Shown here: in pieces, positions 44,442 through 56,068 of the stretch | How the letters are laid out: every line of letters starts with the position of its first letter | Numbering within the stretch: the first letter of the stretch is position 1 | NCBI GenBank assembly: GCA_016110215.1 | Contig: JADWQD010000026.1 | Span: 62,001-126,000 of the forward strand | Length of the DNA: 64,000 nt | DNA from: Capronia americana | Lineage: Eukaryota > Ascomycota > Eurotiomycetes > Chaetothyriales > Herpotrichiellaceae | Reading direction: 5' to 3' | Translations under genes and position numbers: made by a program | Notes under the pieces: model-generated | Seen by the model: only the letters and a program-made list of their open reading frames with translations | Told to the model about the DNA's origin: nothing | Database searches by the model: none

Positions 44442-46029
44442 ATGGCACAGCCACCTCAAGCCCACGACGCCTCCCGCGCGAGTCCTAGCCTAGCTACTCT
44501 AAATACCACGGCGGGGGTCAAGAGAAAGAGAACCACAGAGCGGAAATTCTACGCTGTCAGACAAGGGAAAACGCCGGGTATATACGAGACATGGCCAGAT
44601 TGCTTGAGCCAGGTCAAGGGACACAGGGGTGCAGTGTGTATGTGTGAATGAGTGTGGCTCGGGGCTGTCAAGTCTAATACCGTTCACAGTCAAAGCGTTC
44701 CAATCACTTCACGAGGCTCAAGCTTTCATGGATGGTAAATCCCTGGCCACCTCCGGCAATGCTGGGGAGCAGAAGTTCTACGCCGTTCAGAACGGACGGG
44801 TGCCGGGCGTCTACACTGAATGGACCCAAGCCCAGGCTCAGATTCGTGGCATCAAGAAACCGAGACACAAGAAATTCAATACGCGGGCGGAGGCGGAGGC
44901 GTTCGTCGCGGCAGGCACAAAGGCTAATGGCCTCGATCCTTCAGACCACATCACCCCCGAGGAAGAGATACGGAGGTTGATTGTTCAAAACTCAGCGCCC
45001 GGTCTCCAAGTCAACGGAGCCTGCGCGCCCGTCGACAAAGACGGGAACCCTTACAAGGCTGGTCGTGGGCCACTGCCGCCGGGGGCTGAGGATGGATATG
45101 ACCCCAACATCAAACTGGCACCCGATGGTACGATTGTCGAGCGAACGGAAGAGGAGAAGAGCATGACTAAGATGATGACCAAAGTTCCCAATCCACCAGG
45201 AATGCTTCGAATCTTCACGGACGGTTCCAGCCTCAGCAATGGTCAGGCTGGGGCCAGGGCAGGCGTGGGAGTCTATTTCGGACCCCAAGATCCAAAGTAT
45301 GCCAACTCTCCATCCTCCAAATTTAAATCCAAGTCCAAGTCCAAGCCCATTCGTTACACTGCCTCCAAGAAGCTCCAGCCGCTCTACACCATGGACTGGG
45401 CGGCCCGTCAACAAGGCTATGACGATGGACCGAAGAAAGACCGACAGCATGGCGAAGACGACGATGGGAGCGAAGAAGAGAAAGAAAAGCTAACGAATTG
45501 GCGTTACAGAAATGTCTCCGAGGCACTCAAGGGCAGCAAGCAAACAAACCAGCGCGCCGAGCTGACTGCCATCTTACGAGCCCTGGATATTGCGCCCAGG
45601 CACAGAGAAGTCACCATCTACACCGACAGCAAGTATGCCATTGACTGCGTCACGAACTGGTATCGGAACTGGGTGAAAAATGGCTGGGTGAATTCCAAGG
45701 GTAAACCCGTGGAGAACAAAGACCTGGTGGCAGACATTCGAGAGCGGATCGAGGAGAGGGAGCAGCTCGCCAAAGTCACCTACTTTGTTTGGGTGAAAGG
45801 CCATGCCCAGAATCCGGGTAACATCGCAGCCGATCGTCTCGCCGTCGAAGGTGCCTTGAGTAGTCGGACGCTTGGGAATGGGGACCATGAGGCAGCTGAC
45901 CAGAGGAAGACGAAGGAGGAGGGCGAGGATGGAGGTGATGAAAAACTGTTGGAAGATAAGGAGGCCGACCAAGCCTTTGAAGCCATGGAACGAGCTATGG
46001 AGGAAGACTTCGACGAGGAGTCAGAGTGA
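44442..46029 (+). CDS. RNH1: Ribonuclease H1 with two hybrid-binding modules
   Basis: Cleaves RNA in RNA:DNA hybrids. Exons 44442-44637 and 44690-46029 give 511 residues. Two N-terminal hybrid-binding (Cauli_VI) modules are seen: KFYAVRQGKTPGIYETW near residue 36, completed across the intron by HRGAVFKAFQSL, and KFYAVQNGRVPGVYTEW near residue 105. The catalytic domain starts near residue 237 with LRIFTDGSS and has NQRAELTAI, YTDSKYAIDC and VKGHAQNPGN followed by ADRLA, so the D-E-D-H-D set is complete. About 70 extra charged, repetitive residues (about 268-339, with KSKSKSK and DDDGSEEEKEK) split the domain between the first strands. The C-terminus is acidic. No mitochondrial presequence is obvious. 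Confidence 0.93.
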
Positions 46030-47581
46030 GAGGGAGGCTTGCGATGTTTCCAACGATGGCAAAACACAGTGGCCCAGATACCTCGACCTCACGCTGGACG
46101 AGTCGCACTCCGCCGTGCCGGTGAGCGGCATACTTTGTACTCGAGCCGCAAGCAACCGTCACAACTTGGAGGCAACAGAGTAAACGGCGAAAGGACGAAC
46201 GACTAAGCATATGGTCGTATTAGATCCGGCGGAGAAACACTGGGTCGGCTCCAGTCTGACGGCGGCCTTCCGCCAGGTCAACACCTGAACCGGATCGGGC
46301 AACATTCATGAAGAGGCCCAGTCGCGTACTGCATGGGTTGTCATCCCAGCATGCTGACCCGGGCTTCGCGTTGTACTGTATCAAAAACGGATGTAGGTAT
46401 TAGTCATTATGCACACCTTACTGGGGGGAGAGCCAGTCAGCACCACATCTGGGGACCAATACACGAAGCAGGCGTTCGTGGTCATCATGTTTCCGGTCTG
46501 GGTGGCATGCTGTCCCCTGCGTGTGCCTGTAGAGAACGCCAATGCCATCTCGATCCGCATCAAAGATCGTAGATGTTTCCTACTGTAGTCTTCATATGAT
46601 CTCTCTGTCTATTAACACGCACGGCGACAAGCGGTCACAAACTGCCTTGGGCCGTACATACATACTTAGCGACAGGCACAGGCCGCGATGGCACAATGAT
46701 TTTACATACTGTACATACTGTACTGTGGCCGTGACGCATCTTTCGCAGGACAGCTACAGCTATGTATGTACGTGGGCTTTACGGTGGTGGAATCGTTCGG
46801 TTACATAACTAAGGTAGGATAGACTCTACGAGGAGTTACCTGACCTCACACCCCCCCGGTCTTCCCCCGGGCCCTTTTCCTTGTTTCTACAAGACTTGGG
46901 CCTCTCGAACGCAGGGGCACCAATTGTGTGTGACACCCACTCGGCCGGACTCGTATGGACCAGTACTGTGTATATCCTACTGTGTAATCTCATGCGGCTT
47001 ACTGGCGAGCCGTCGGTCACGCAGGCTCGCACCGTAGGGTAGGAAGGTCTCCGTGAGTAGATGGGTGGGTGGGTGGGTGGGACGCCTGATTACCGCAAGT
47101 GGCTTGCGAGTGCGATGGTTGATCCAAACGAGGCTCAAACGCTGCATTTAGGTAGGTACCTTGATCGGGTACATACAGTACCCACACACTTGACGACTAA
47201 CCCCCTTCAGAACGACCCTCGTAGTACTCGGGTACTCGTACGGGGTACATGTATCTTACAGCCGCAAGTCTACGCGTCCGTCCAACCTTTGGACTAACCA
47301 GTCGTAGGGGCTTTCGCCACGTAAGATTTGGGTCGCCTGGGGTAGGATAAAGGGCCGAAGGGGATCGGCGCGCCGTGGCAATCTGGCCGTCTCATATGGA
47401 TACGAAAGGTATTATTTATTGGATGCTGCAGTGGTCAGAGTCGTGGCTATGGTATTCTATAAAGGCAGGAGTGTATCCTCAGGCGTTCACGGGGATGCCC
47501 TGCTTTTTGATCTCTGAATCACACACGTTCCACTGTGCCCTCGGTTCTTCTTCTGGCGTCAGCTTTCAAGCAGGCACAAAC
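46030..47581. other. Intergenic, 1.55 kb, with simple repeats
   Basis: Contains a GGGT microsatellite at 47063-47081, a repeated tacatactg at 46703-46720 and many gtac-containing words between 46,650 and 47,270. A TATA box (tataaa at 47458-47463) lies about 120 bp before the P450 start. No gene seen. Confidence 0.5.
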
Positions 47582-49789
47582 ATGGCGGCCTCCCTTTCAT
47601 ACTCGGGCATGGCTGTTGCCGCGGTTCTCGCCTTCTTCGTCTGTCGCGCCATATATCGAATCACATTGCACCCGCTTGCGAAGTTCCCTGGTCCGAAGTT
47701 GGCGGCCATGTCGTCGGCATATCAGGCTTGGTATGACTTGAGGCCTGGGACATCGTACATCTTCCAGTTTGCCGGGTTGCACGAGAAGTTCGGTGAGGAG
47801 CGAGCACTTGCAGGCTACGCGGCTGGTTTGGTGCCTTTGCCTTGTACTGATGAAATCCAGGTCCAATCGTACGCATCACGCCAAATCAGCTGCATGTCTT
47901 TGACATCACCGCATATAATGAGTGGGTGGAATGAATCGCCAGCTCCGTGGGACGATGGGCGAGCTGACGACATGGCAGGATCTTCAAGATCGGGACACGC
48001 TATGCTCGACATCGCGACAACTGTACGTCGCCCTGCTCCGGTCGATTTGCTTTCGTGTGACGTCTGGCCCTGTGGTCTCGCAAGCGTCAGCAGAAGCCCT
48101 ATCCCCTCGTCCAGGCCAGAGTTCCTCCTCTTGGGGTAACTTTCTGAGATCCAAGTATTGTGTGATGCCGACGCTGGGGGGAGATACTGACGTCTCGTGC
48201 TGCAAGATAACAATGAAGCGGCCGACGGATTCTTCAATCAGTTGGACTTGAAAACCGCCAAACCATGGCGCGATGCATATCAGCCTTATTTCTCCAAGGC
48301 CGCCATCACCCGCCTCGAACCGCTGATCCACAGTCGCATCAGGAAGTTTCTTTCCGTTTTCGAGTTGGCGGCTTCGAACAACGAACCTCTCGACTTGAGC
48401 ATGGGCTTTCGCAGTGTGACCAGCGACGTGGTCACGAGCTATATGTTCGCCGACAACGGTTTCGAGTTGCTTGACGTAAAGGACTTCCAATCCTCGATCC
48501 TGATTGCATTGGAAGAGTACTTCAACTTTGCTCAGTGGGCCATGTACTGGCCAACCTTCATGCCGTGGTTAACAAGGCAACTGCAGAAGTTGACCACGGA
48601 GCAGCAGGAAAAGGTACGTTACCCTCCAGCATCGCGCCCATGCTAGAACGAGCATCTGGCTGGGACGCGGTCTCCTGCCAAACAGACACCCCTGCTGAAT
48701 GACGGCAACAGTTCATGCCGGCCCTCGCTGCGACGAATTGGATCACCAAGGTAAGTACCCGTAGACTTTGCTTGTCGCTGGCTGTGGATCCCGGGTCCCT
48801 GGGCTTATCTGTGTACCATAGCAATGCGGGCTTAAGGTCAAGCGGATCATGCAAAACGGAGGCTCTGAAGATGGGACCCCCACTGTCTTCGACGCATGGG
48901 CGAAACCCAAGGAGAAACGAGCATGGACTCCCAACATGAGACAAATGACCGCAGACGCCTTCACTTTCCACGGCGCGGGGACGGATACCACTGCGCATAC
49001 GCTGACGACCGCGACATGGCATTTGATCAACAACAAAGAGTGTCTGCAGAAGTTGCGCAAGGAAGTGAACGAGGCAATCACGGACCCGGAGAATGAGCAG
49101 CTGGTCAGCTCGAATATGCTTGAAACCTTGCCCTATCTGGTGAGCATGCACTTACCAAACGGCGAGAAGATGTTGCTGACCACGTTGTAGAGGGCCGTCG
49201 TTAAGGAGGCCCTGAGAATGAGTATGGGCGTGCCTGGAAGGTGAGCTTCCTCGAAGACCGAGACGATCCCCACCCGGCTGCATTTGGCTGACTTGAACTG
49301 CCCACTTCCTAGGATGGCTCGTGTTGTTCCCGAAGGCGGAGCCGTATTGTGCGGACAGAAGATCCCCGGAGGAGTAAGTAATCCCAACAACCTCTTTCCT
49401 TTGTTTAAAAAAGAAAACGTCGAATTTGAAACTGACCATGTCGGTCGTGCCCAACCTGCTAGACCGCAATAACCAGCGTCTGCTACTGCTACCACTTCGA
49501 CCCCAATTTCTTCCCCTCGCCTCACACATTCAATCCCGAGCGATGGCTCGCCCCCGACGCACCGCAGCTTGAGGGCCGCTTCATGGCCTTCTCAAAGGGA
49601 CCGAGGTCGTGCATCGGGATCAACTTGGCCTATGCGGAGCTGTATCTGAACCTGGGCTATATGGTGAGGAGATTCGACCTGGAACCATTCGAGACCACGG
49701 ACAGGGACATGGAATGGAAGGATAACTTTGTGGTCACGACAAAGGGCCATCTGAGGGTCAAGGTCAGGAGGGTCGAGGGGACCAATTGA
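47582..49789 (+). CDS. Cytochrome P450 monooxygenase
   Basis: ER-anchored heme monooxygenase. Nine exons: 47582-47792, 47861-47921, 47979-48022, 48207-48613, 48712-48750, 48822-49139, 49191-49240, 49313-49373 and 49463-49789. They give 505 residues, the normal length. An N-terminal membrane anchor (VAAVLAFFVCRAIYRI) is followed by HPLAKFPGPKLAA. The I-helix reads FHGAGTDTTAHTL, the K-helix ExxR is EALR, and the heme loop is FSKGPRSCIGI. The segment FFNQLDLKTAKPWRDAYQPYFSKAAI resembles fungal secondary-metabolism P450s. The third intron is 184 nt, far longer than the others and the least certain. Substrate unknown; no biosynthetic backbone gene is adjacent. Confidence 0.88.
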
Positions 49790-50415
49790 CAAAGGGACCT
49801 GGAGCAGCCTTGTGAGAGGACATTTGTGCCGAACAGCAGAAGCCGCGCGTGTAGCTGCATGTACGGTGGTACGTACTTGGTTGTTCCGCCGCCGCTGTCG
49901 CCAATGCGAGTGGTGGATGCATCGTCATTCTAGGGATTGGCATGGATAGGACCGAGTAGCCCTTTCATTTGAACCGGCAACACCAAAGACGGATAAAGTC
50001 GCCGGTACAGTACCTCGTGTGCTTGTACAGGTAAGAACCCAGACCTTTTCCTGCCACTCCTGCGTCGCTTTTCTGCCCGATCATGCCGACGAGCAGACCC
50101 CACAGGGTCCAGCCGCTGTCCAATCGCACGCCTCTGATTTGTTCTCGGGAGATCAATCGCCGACATTGTCGGGGGTGGCACGAGGGAGAACTCCGCATTA
50201 CGAAAGAGTACGAGGGTCGTTCAGCGAGTCTCAGTCTTCGCACCCTCCAGAAGGTGTTGTCGTTGAAGCTTGTTGGTCTTTTTTTGCAAATGTATATATC
50301 CGCTACTCTGCGCGCGGGCTCTCATTCTGCCTGAACTCGTTCTGTTCCATATCCTACTGGTTCCTTGGAGTTGGGGCACTCGGAACGCGCACCTGAAGCG
50401 CAAGCACCGGCAAGC
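49790..50415. other. Intergenic
   Basis: Probable P450 terminator region and promoter of the flavocytochrome gene. A candidate core promoter is the tatatat near 50,291. No gene seen. Confidence 0.4.
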
Positions 50416-52007
50416 ATGTCGAAGCTCATAAATTATACAGAGGGTGAGCGAGAATGGTTTCTTTTTTTCCTACACGAACGGTTGCTACTTTCTATGCGTG
50501 ATCACTCTTGCTGACGGGCTTTTGTGTCCCTTGTGCAGTCCAGAAACACACCTCCAAAGACTCCTGCTGGGTGATCCTGTATGGCAACGTCTGGGATGTC
50601 ACCGACTTCCTCCCCAACCATCCCGGCGGGTCGCAGATAATCCTGAAACTGGCCGGCAAAGACGCCACAGAAGAGTACGACCCGATCCACCCTCCTGGCA
50701 CCCTCGAAGAGAACCTCCCCGAATCCGCGCGCATCGGGCCGATTGACCCCAAGAGCCTGCCCGAGCCGGTCAAGCCAGCGAAAGATGTGGGACCAGCACC
50801 AGGCACGGAGGCTGAGATGGAGAAGCCGCTCCAGGCCATGCTCAACCTGGATGAGGTCGAGGAGGCGGCCACGAAGAAGCTGTCGAAAAAGGGCTGGGCC
50901 TATTATTACTCCGCGGCGGACGACCTGGTGAGCAAGCAACTCAACAATACAGTGTATCGACAGATCCTGTTGCGGCCGCGCGTGTTCGTGGACTGCAAGG
51001 ACTGCGACCTCAGCACATCCTTCCTCGGCCACAAGATGAACGTCCCCATCTTTGTCTCTCCCGCAGCAATGGCCAGATTGGCCCACCCGGACGGCGAATG
51101 GGGCATCGCCCAAGCGTGTAAGAAGTTCGGCACCATCCAGATGATCAGCAACAACGCCAGTATGACCCCGGAGCAGATCGTCAAGGACGCCGGTCCCGAT
51201 CAGGTATTCGGCTGGCAGTTGTATGTCCAGACCGAGCGGAAGAAGAGCGAGGATATGCTGGCCAGAATAAACAAGCTAGATGCGATCAAGTTTATTTGTC
51301 TGACCCTGGACGCGCCCGTGCCGGGAAAGAGAGAGCACGACGAGCGAGGCAAGTTCGTCGTCGAAGATACCTCTCAGGCTATCAAGGACGCGGGGGGCGC
51401 CGAGTTGAAAGGTGGTGGTGGGATCGGCCAGTCGTTGTTCTTTGGGACCGACCCGACACTGACCTGGGTCGAGACGTTGCCTTGGCTGAAGAAACACACC
51501 AAGAAGCCCATCATTCTGAAAGGTCTGCAGTGTCATGAGGACGCATACATCGCGGCCCAGCATACGCCCCAGGTTCAGGGTATCATCCTCTCGAATCATG
51601 GCGGTAGAGCGGCGGATACAGCCCCGCCTGCTGTGCATACTTTGCTAGAGATAAGGAAGTATTGCCCAGAGGTGTTCAACAAGATTGATGTGGTCGTCGA
51701 CGGTGGGATCAAGAGAGGCACGGATGTTGTTAAAGCTCTCGCGCTGGGAGCGAAGGCTGTAGGGATTGGCCGTGGAGCTCTTTTTGGCCTCGGGGCCGGT
51801 GGGATTGCAGGCGTCGAACGGGTGCTGGAGATCCTGAGTGATGAGACCGCCACTGCGACGAGGTTATTGGGTGCTGCAAAGGTGACGGATCTGGGTCCGC
51901 TGCACGTCAATACAAGAGTGGTGGAGCGGGATATCTATGATGGGCCCGCCAACCTTCCTGGTATCGAAGGCGCCATGAAGGGCCTGTGGGTGAAGGCGAA
52001 GCTGTGA
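50416..52007 (+). CDS. Cytochrome b2-like FMN-dependent L-2-hydroxyacid dehydrogenase
   Basis: Exons 50416-50443 and 50539-52007 give 498 residues. A cytochrome b5 domain comes first (WDVTDFLPNHPGGSQII, with the second axial His in DPIHPPGT), then an FMN alpha-hydroxyacid dehydrogenase domain from about residue 115. Residues matching the yeast Cyb2 catalytic set are kept: Tyr in WAYYYSAADD, Tyr in QLYVQTER, Asp in LTLDAPVPGKRE, Lys in ILKGLQ, and His and Arg in SNHGGRAAD. There is no mitochondrial presequence, because the b5 domain begins almost at residue 1. The enzyme is probably cytosolic, and L-lactate is not assured as substrate. Confidence 0.93.
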
Positions 52008-52132
52008 CCCAAGATCTGATGGCAATGGTGTTTCGCGGTTTTGGCGTGGCGTTTATTGGCAGCGTAGGTTGCCTGCATTCTGGGCGGAATAGACGGGCCT
52101 CTTGTGGCGTCGATAAATATCAGCCGACGGCT

Positions 52133-53152
52133 TCAAAATGCTTCTTGTCCGACCCCTGTCCCGAACCAAGACCGCAACTCGTCCTTCTCTGTCTTGGGTG
52201 CTGATGTTCCATTGGCGCCGAAGTATTGTGAAATCCTTGTATTCTCGTCGTCGGTGTCGTCTGGCCAATCTGCTCTCCGTGCTGGGCCATCCTTCTGCTC
52301 GAGCATATCTTTGACGGTTGCCCAGCTCATCCTGCATTCATTTCCGAAACCCCAGACAGGATCAACCGCGGATTTGAGCCAGTCAACACACCTGGCATCT
52401 GAGGGATACCCTGAACCCCAAGTCATCTGTTCGTCTTGGGATGATGCAGCTTGCTGTTGCGTATACGCCTCCAAGAGAGCTTCACAGCTGACATCTCGCG
52501 TAACCTTGGCGACAACACTTGCTGCGCTGACGCAAGGAAAGAGACTGTCAGCCTTCTTCTCCACAGTGATCTTGACGGTCGGGAAGATCAACGCCAGCTT
52601 CTTCTGATAGACTTCTGGTTTCCCAATGGTGTCAACATAGATCTCGGTGACGTTGACTCCGCGATCGAGCACCCCTCGAATCAGCTCGACAGTTGCATCC
52701 ATGGCCTGGGCGTTGAGATTATACGATCCACCGTATCGCAGCATGCCGGCACCAATGTCCTGAGCAGAGAGGGATTTGATCGCCCACCCAGATGACTTGA
52801 ACAGATCATGATCGCTGGTGCAGACTGCTTTGGTCAGATTTGCTCGGACTGCTGGAGTAAGCACTTTCGAGTCGTCAAAGTGATAGGTATCGGCGAGCAA
52901 GGATCGCTGTATCTCGATGGGGAGGTAGTACACTCCGTAGACCATCGGCCCAATGACCGGACCGCGACCGGCTTCATCGACGCCTAGGACGCATGGTGTT
53001 CCTGGATTAAGGGAGGAGGGACTCCTTGTCGTGATGGCTTCAGGGACGGCGCTGTAGTGTGCATAGGATTTGCCGGACAAGAGTTCATCTCGATGATCTT
53101 TGACAGATGGCGGAACAAATACTGCTGAGGCGGTGATCTCGTCCTTTTCCAT
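52133..53152 (-). CDS. RNH201: Ribonuclease H2 catalytic subunit A
   Basis: Removes ribonucleotides from DNA and degrades RNA:DNA hybrids as part of the RNase H2 trimer. Single exon, 339 residues from the first in-frame ATG (53152); the frame extends upstream only from a GTG at 53293. Catalytic motifs are GVDEAGRGPVIGPMVYG near residue 58, FDDSKVLTP near residue 90 and IYVDTIGKP near residue 170. ASVVAKVTRD and WGSGYPSD follow. The 3' end is convergent with the flavocytochrome gene (125 bp apart), and the 5' end is divergent from CENP-C. Confidence 0.93.
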   Translation of the reverse strand: MEKDEITASAVFVPPSVKDHRDELLSGKSYAHYSAVPEAITTRSPSSLNPGTPCVLGVDEAGRGPVIGPMVYGVYYLPIEIQRSLLADTYHFDDSKVLTPAVRANLTKAVCTSDHDLFKSSGWAIKSLSAQDIGAGMLRYGGSYNLNAQAMDATVELIRGVLDRGVNVTEIYVDTIGKPEVYQKKLALIFPTVKITVEKKADSLFPCVSAASVVAKVTRDVSCEALLEAYTQQQAASSQDEQMTWGSGYPSDARCVDWLKSAVDPVWGFGNECRMSWATVKDMLEQKDGPARRADWPDDTDDENTRISQYFGANGTSAPKTEKDELRSWFGTGVGQEAF

Positions 53153-53444
53153 GATGACTCTGTATTCCTGCTGGAGGTCCAGGTCTGGTGAAGCCGCCGG
53201 TACACGAGGGGAATAGAAGCGCGACAAGAGACCGCGACGCGTCCGCCGAGGCGTTCGTGGCACAGGCCAATCATATTCCCCATCTCGCCCCACTTGGACG
53301 CAGCGAGCTAACCCTAATCTGGCTTTACAGACAACAAGATCACTTTGATCTCAATCAAACATTCAGGTTGCATTCAACAACATCTTATGGCGAATAGCGC
53401 ACCATCTGCTCCTTCCGATATAAGGCACTTCATTCCTGATCGTC
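53153..53444. promoter_or_regulatory. Short bidirectional promoter, RNH201 / CENP-C
   Basis: A 292 bp interval between two divergent start codons. It carries ACGCGT at 53237-53242, the MluI cell-cycle box bound by MBF, and a CCAAT at 53267-53271. Both genes act around S phase and chromosome segregation, so G1/S control is plausible. The motifs are seen directly; binding is inferred. Confidence 0.5.
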
Positions 53445-55494
53445 ATGGCTTCGCGACCGTTAGCGCGCAGAGAACCTGGCAATGTCGACTACTCGGCGAT
53501 TGGAAAGGCAGGAAGGTGAGGACATGAAGACACCGGAAGTATGAGCTGTCGCTGACAGGGCACAGGCGCACCGGAGTTACTCTGGACCAGCAGCCGCTTG
53601 ATGCCTATGGAATGGAACAGATCTCAGCCATTTTCTCGTCACCTCGGAAACCGTCCCCGTTGAAGAACATGGTGGTGATGGAAATTGAGGGTGAAACTAC
53701 TCCTCCTCCGGCATTATCTGCGCAGCGGTCCGCCCGCAATACACCAGCGCGACTTCCCCGTTCGTCCTCGCCTAGAAAGAGTGGTATTAGTGGTACCGCA
53801 AGAAAGGGCAACGGAGTCGACATATTCTCTACGATCATGAGCTTGCAGGATGAAGACTTCGAGGAGCACGAAAACAATCCACACCCCGCGTCGACGCCGA
53901 GTCAGGACGCGCAAAGTCTGTCGCCTGCTTCAGTGCGGTCCTTGCAGAGGACGCAACCGAGGCGACTCAGCGGAAGTCCGCGGAGGTCACCTCTCGCGAA
54001 CAGGACGACACCAACCCGACTGCACCAACCTAGAGCCAGTCTGGACTTACGGCGGATTGAAAATCAAGTCTCTCCTTCTATCGAGGATGCAGACTTTGAT
54101 GCATATGATGAAGCCACACGAGAGTTTATAGCAGCAATAGAGGGTACCGTTGATATCCCTCCATCCGTGGAGCACACGGTAGATGCCACAACGACACCGC
54201 GCGAAGAGCTGGACGCCCCGGGTATAAACTTCGATAACAACGAAACCGAGCCGGACCAAGAGCTCGAAGAGCCAGCAATCCCAGTACCCCAAAATAAACC
54301 CAACTCGAGGAAGAAGAGAAAATCGGACGCGGTCGACCAGGACGAGTCGGCCACCTCACCTAAACCAATCAAAATTGCGAAAAAGAAAGGACGACCTCCT
54401 GTACTCAGAGATATGACTCCGCCGGCGCCGAGCCCAAAACCATTGTCGGCGAAGGTGAATGGAAAGCAGCCTCTAAGAGACATGGATACGAATTTGAAAT
54501 TGTCTTCTCGACAGGAGAAAGAACTCGAGGTGATTATCGAAAAAGTGAGAGCACGGCCGGGGCCTCCAAGATCATTGTACATCTTACGACGAGAGACTCC
54601 CGCGGATGATGGCATAACGCACACAAGAAGCGGCCGAGTCAGCGTCAAGCCCTTGGCATATTGGCGGAACGAGCGATGTGTGTACGGGACAAGCCCTGGC
54701 GGAGCAAGTCTGGCGGACGGAGCGCGTTTCCCACTCAACAGCATCAAGGAGATTGTGCGCTCTGAAGAAGTGGCAGAAAGGCCCGACGGCAAGAAATCGA
54801 AAGGCAAGAAAAAGAAGACGGGCAAAAAAGGCAAAGGCAAGACGCGGCAGATCTCCGCAGAGAAGGAGGAAGAAGGAGCGGAAGAAGATAGAAGCGACAG
54901 GTCAGGCTCCGACTTCGACCCTGACGATATCCCCGAAGACCCGGATGCTGAGCCATGGGAGACGGGAACCGGCACACTGCGAGGCAATGTCGCTATCTGG
55001 GACAATGTTGCACAAGCGCCTACAGAGCAAGAACAGGAGATCGAGATCGCTCATGCGCCCGCAGCCATCCCGACCCGAGAAGTCAAGGGCTCAAGTTCGC
55101 ACGATGGCCCAACCTTCCGATATGCGAAGTTGCTGTCAACGAGGTTCTTTGGCACTGGACTGGTAGATCTGCCCCCTGGCGGTGTCAAGCGGCCGAAGAA
55201 TAGCCGGAAGATGCATATGAGTTTCTTTGTTGTCAAGGGCAGAGTCACTGTCACAGTGGGCCCCCTGGGTGGTGAAGAGACTGGGAGCATGAACCGATTC
55301 AGCATCGGCAAAGGAGGGTTCTGGCAAGTTCCACGAGGTAAGTCTGGAGTGGCCCGCGGTCCTTGGTGAGGAATGTTGGCAAGACTGACTTGAGCACAGG
55401 TAACCAGTATTCCATTGAGAATGAGATGGACAAGCCAGCACGAATATTCTTCAGTCAGGCATGCGAACCTGAACCAACAGAAGACCAAGAGTGA
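53445..55494 (+). CDS. MIF2: CENP-C / Mif2 inner kinetochore protein
   Basis: Centromeric nucleosome reader linking CENP-A chromatin to the Mis12 complex. Exons 53445-53515, 53566-55337 and 55400-55494 give 645 residues. Joining exon 1 to 2 restores the Mif2 N-terminal motif (VDYSAIGKAGRRTGVTL followed by IFSSPRK). The CENP-C motif, with RSGRVSVKPLAYW, lies near residues 365-395. Basic linker tracts (KKSKGKKKKTGKKGKGK) and acidic patches precede the C-terminal cupin dimerisation domain (about residues 540-645), which ends with FWQVPRGNQYSIEN spanning the last intron and RIFFSQACEP. All expected blocks are present. Confidence 0.95.
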
Positions 55495-56068
55495 TGTTAC
55501 GCGCCATAATGAGAAATGTGTATGCTTCTTCTGCTACGAAAGTAAATTTGGGTTGACTGAATGACCATTCAGTCCGGCCCGGCCTGGACGATTGTCGAAT
55601 AGTTCGTTCTTACAATTAGAGCATGCTTTGGGCGTGCACATCTTTCCTCGTTATGACACCTCCACGAACAACCCCCCTCGCCGGAGAGAAGAAGAAATGA
55701 CTAGGGGTGATTGATGACAGAGTCGACAAAGCAATCGAATGTATTTGAAACTTCGTGCCAATGGCGGCAGCATGGTTTTGCCTTGAACATTCAAGTACTG
55801 TTCGATGGGTGTCAAGCTCTCGCTCCCGTAGTTCCCTAACACCTCGCGTTGCCGATGGATGTATGATCCAGCCGTTCCGCGAATTGCCGTCTCTCGTTCT
55901 CATTCCGCCGTAAGAGTGCTCGTGTCCTCGATGTGTCGAGATGCCGGCAACCGTGGCAATTTAGGCTTCTCTCTGCTCAACCTGGAGATCGCGCGGTCTA
56001 CACGTGCTGCTGCTTCAACATGCTTTGACCGGGCGCGTTTGCGGGGCCGCGACGACCTGGGGCGGTAA
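55495..56068. other. Convergent intergenic region
   Basis: Between the 3' ends of CENP-C and tubulin cofactor B. No supported gene; likely both terminators. Confidence 0.45.

Noticed and set aside
53153..53293. 47-codon N-terminal extension of RNase H2A
   Set aside because: Begins with GTG, has no internal ATG, and occupies the promoter carrying the MCB box.
54064..55005. 313-codon minus-strand frame, Ser-rich
   Set aside because: Antisense shadow of CENP-C; Ser runs mirror the Lys/Glu/Arg-rich sense codons.
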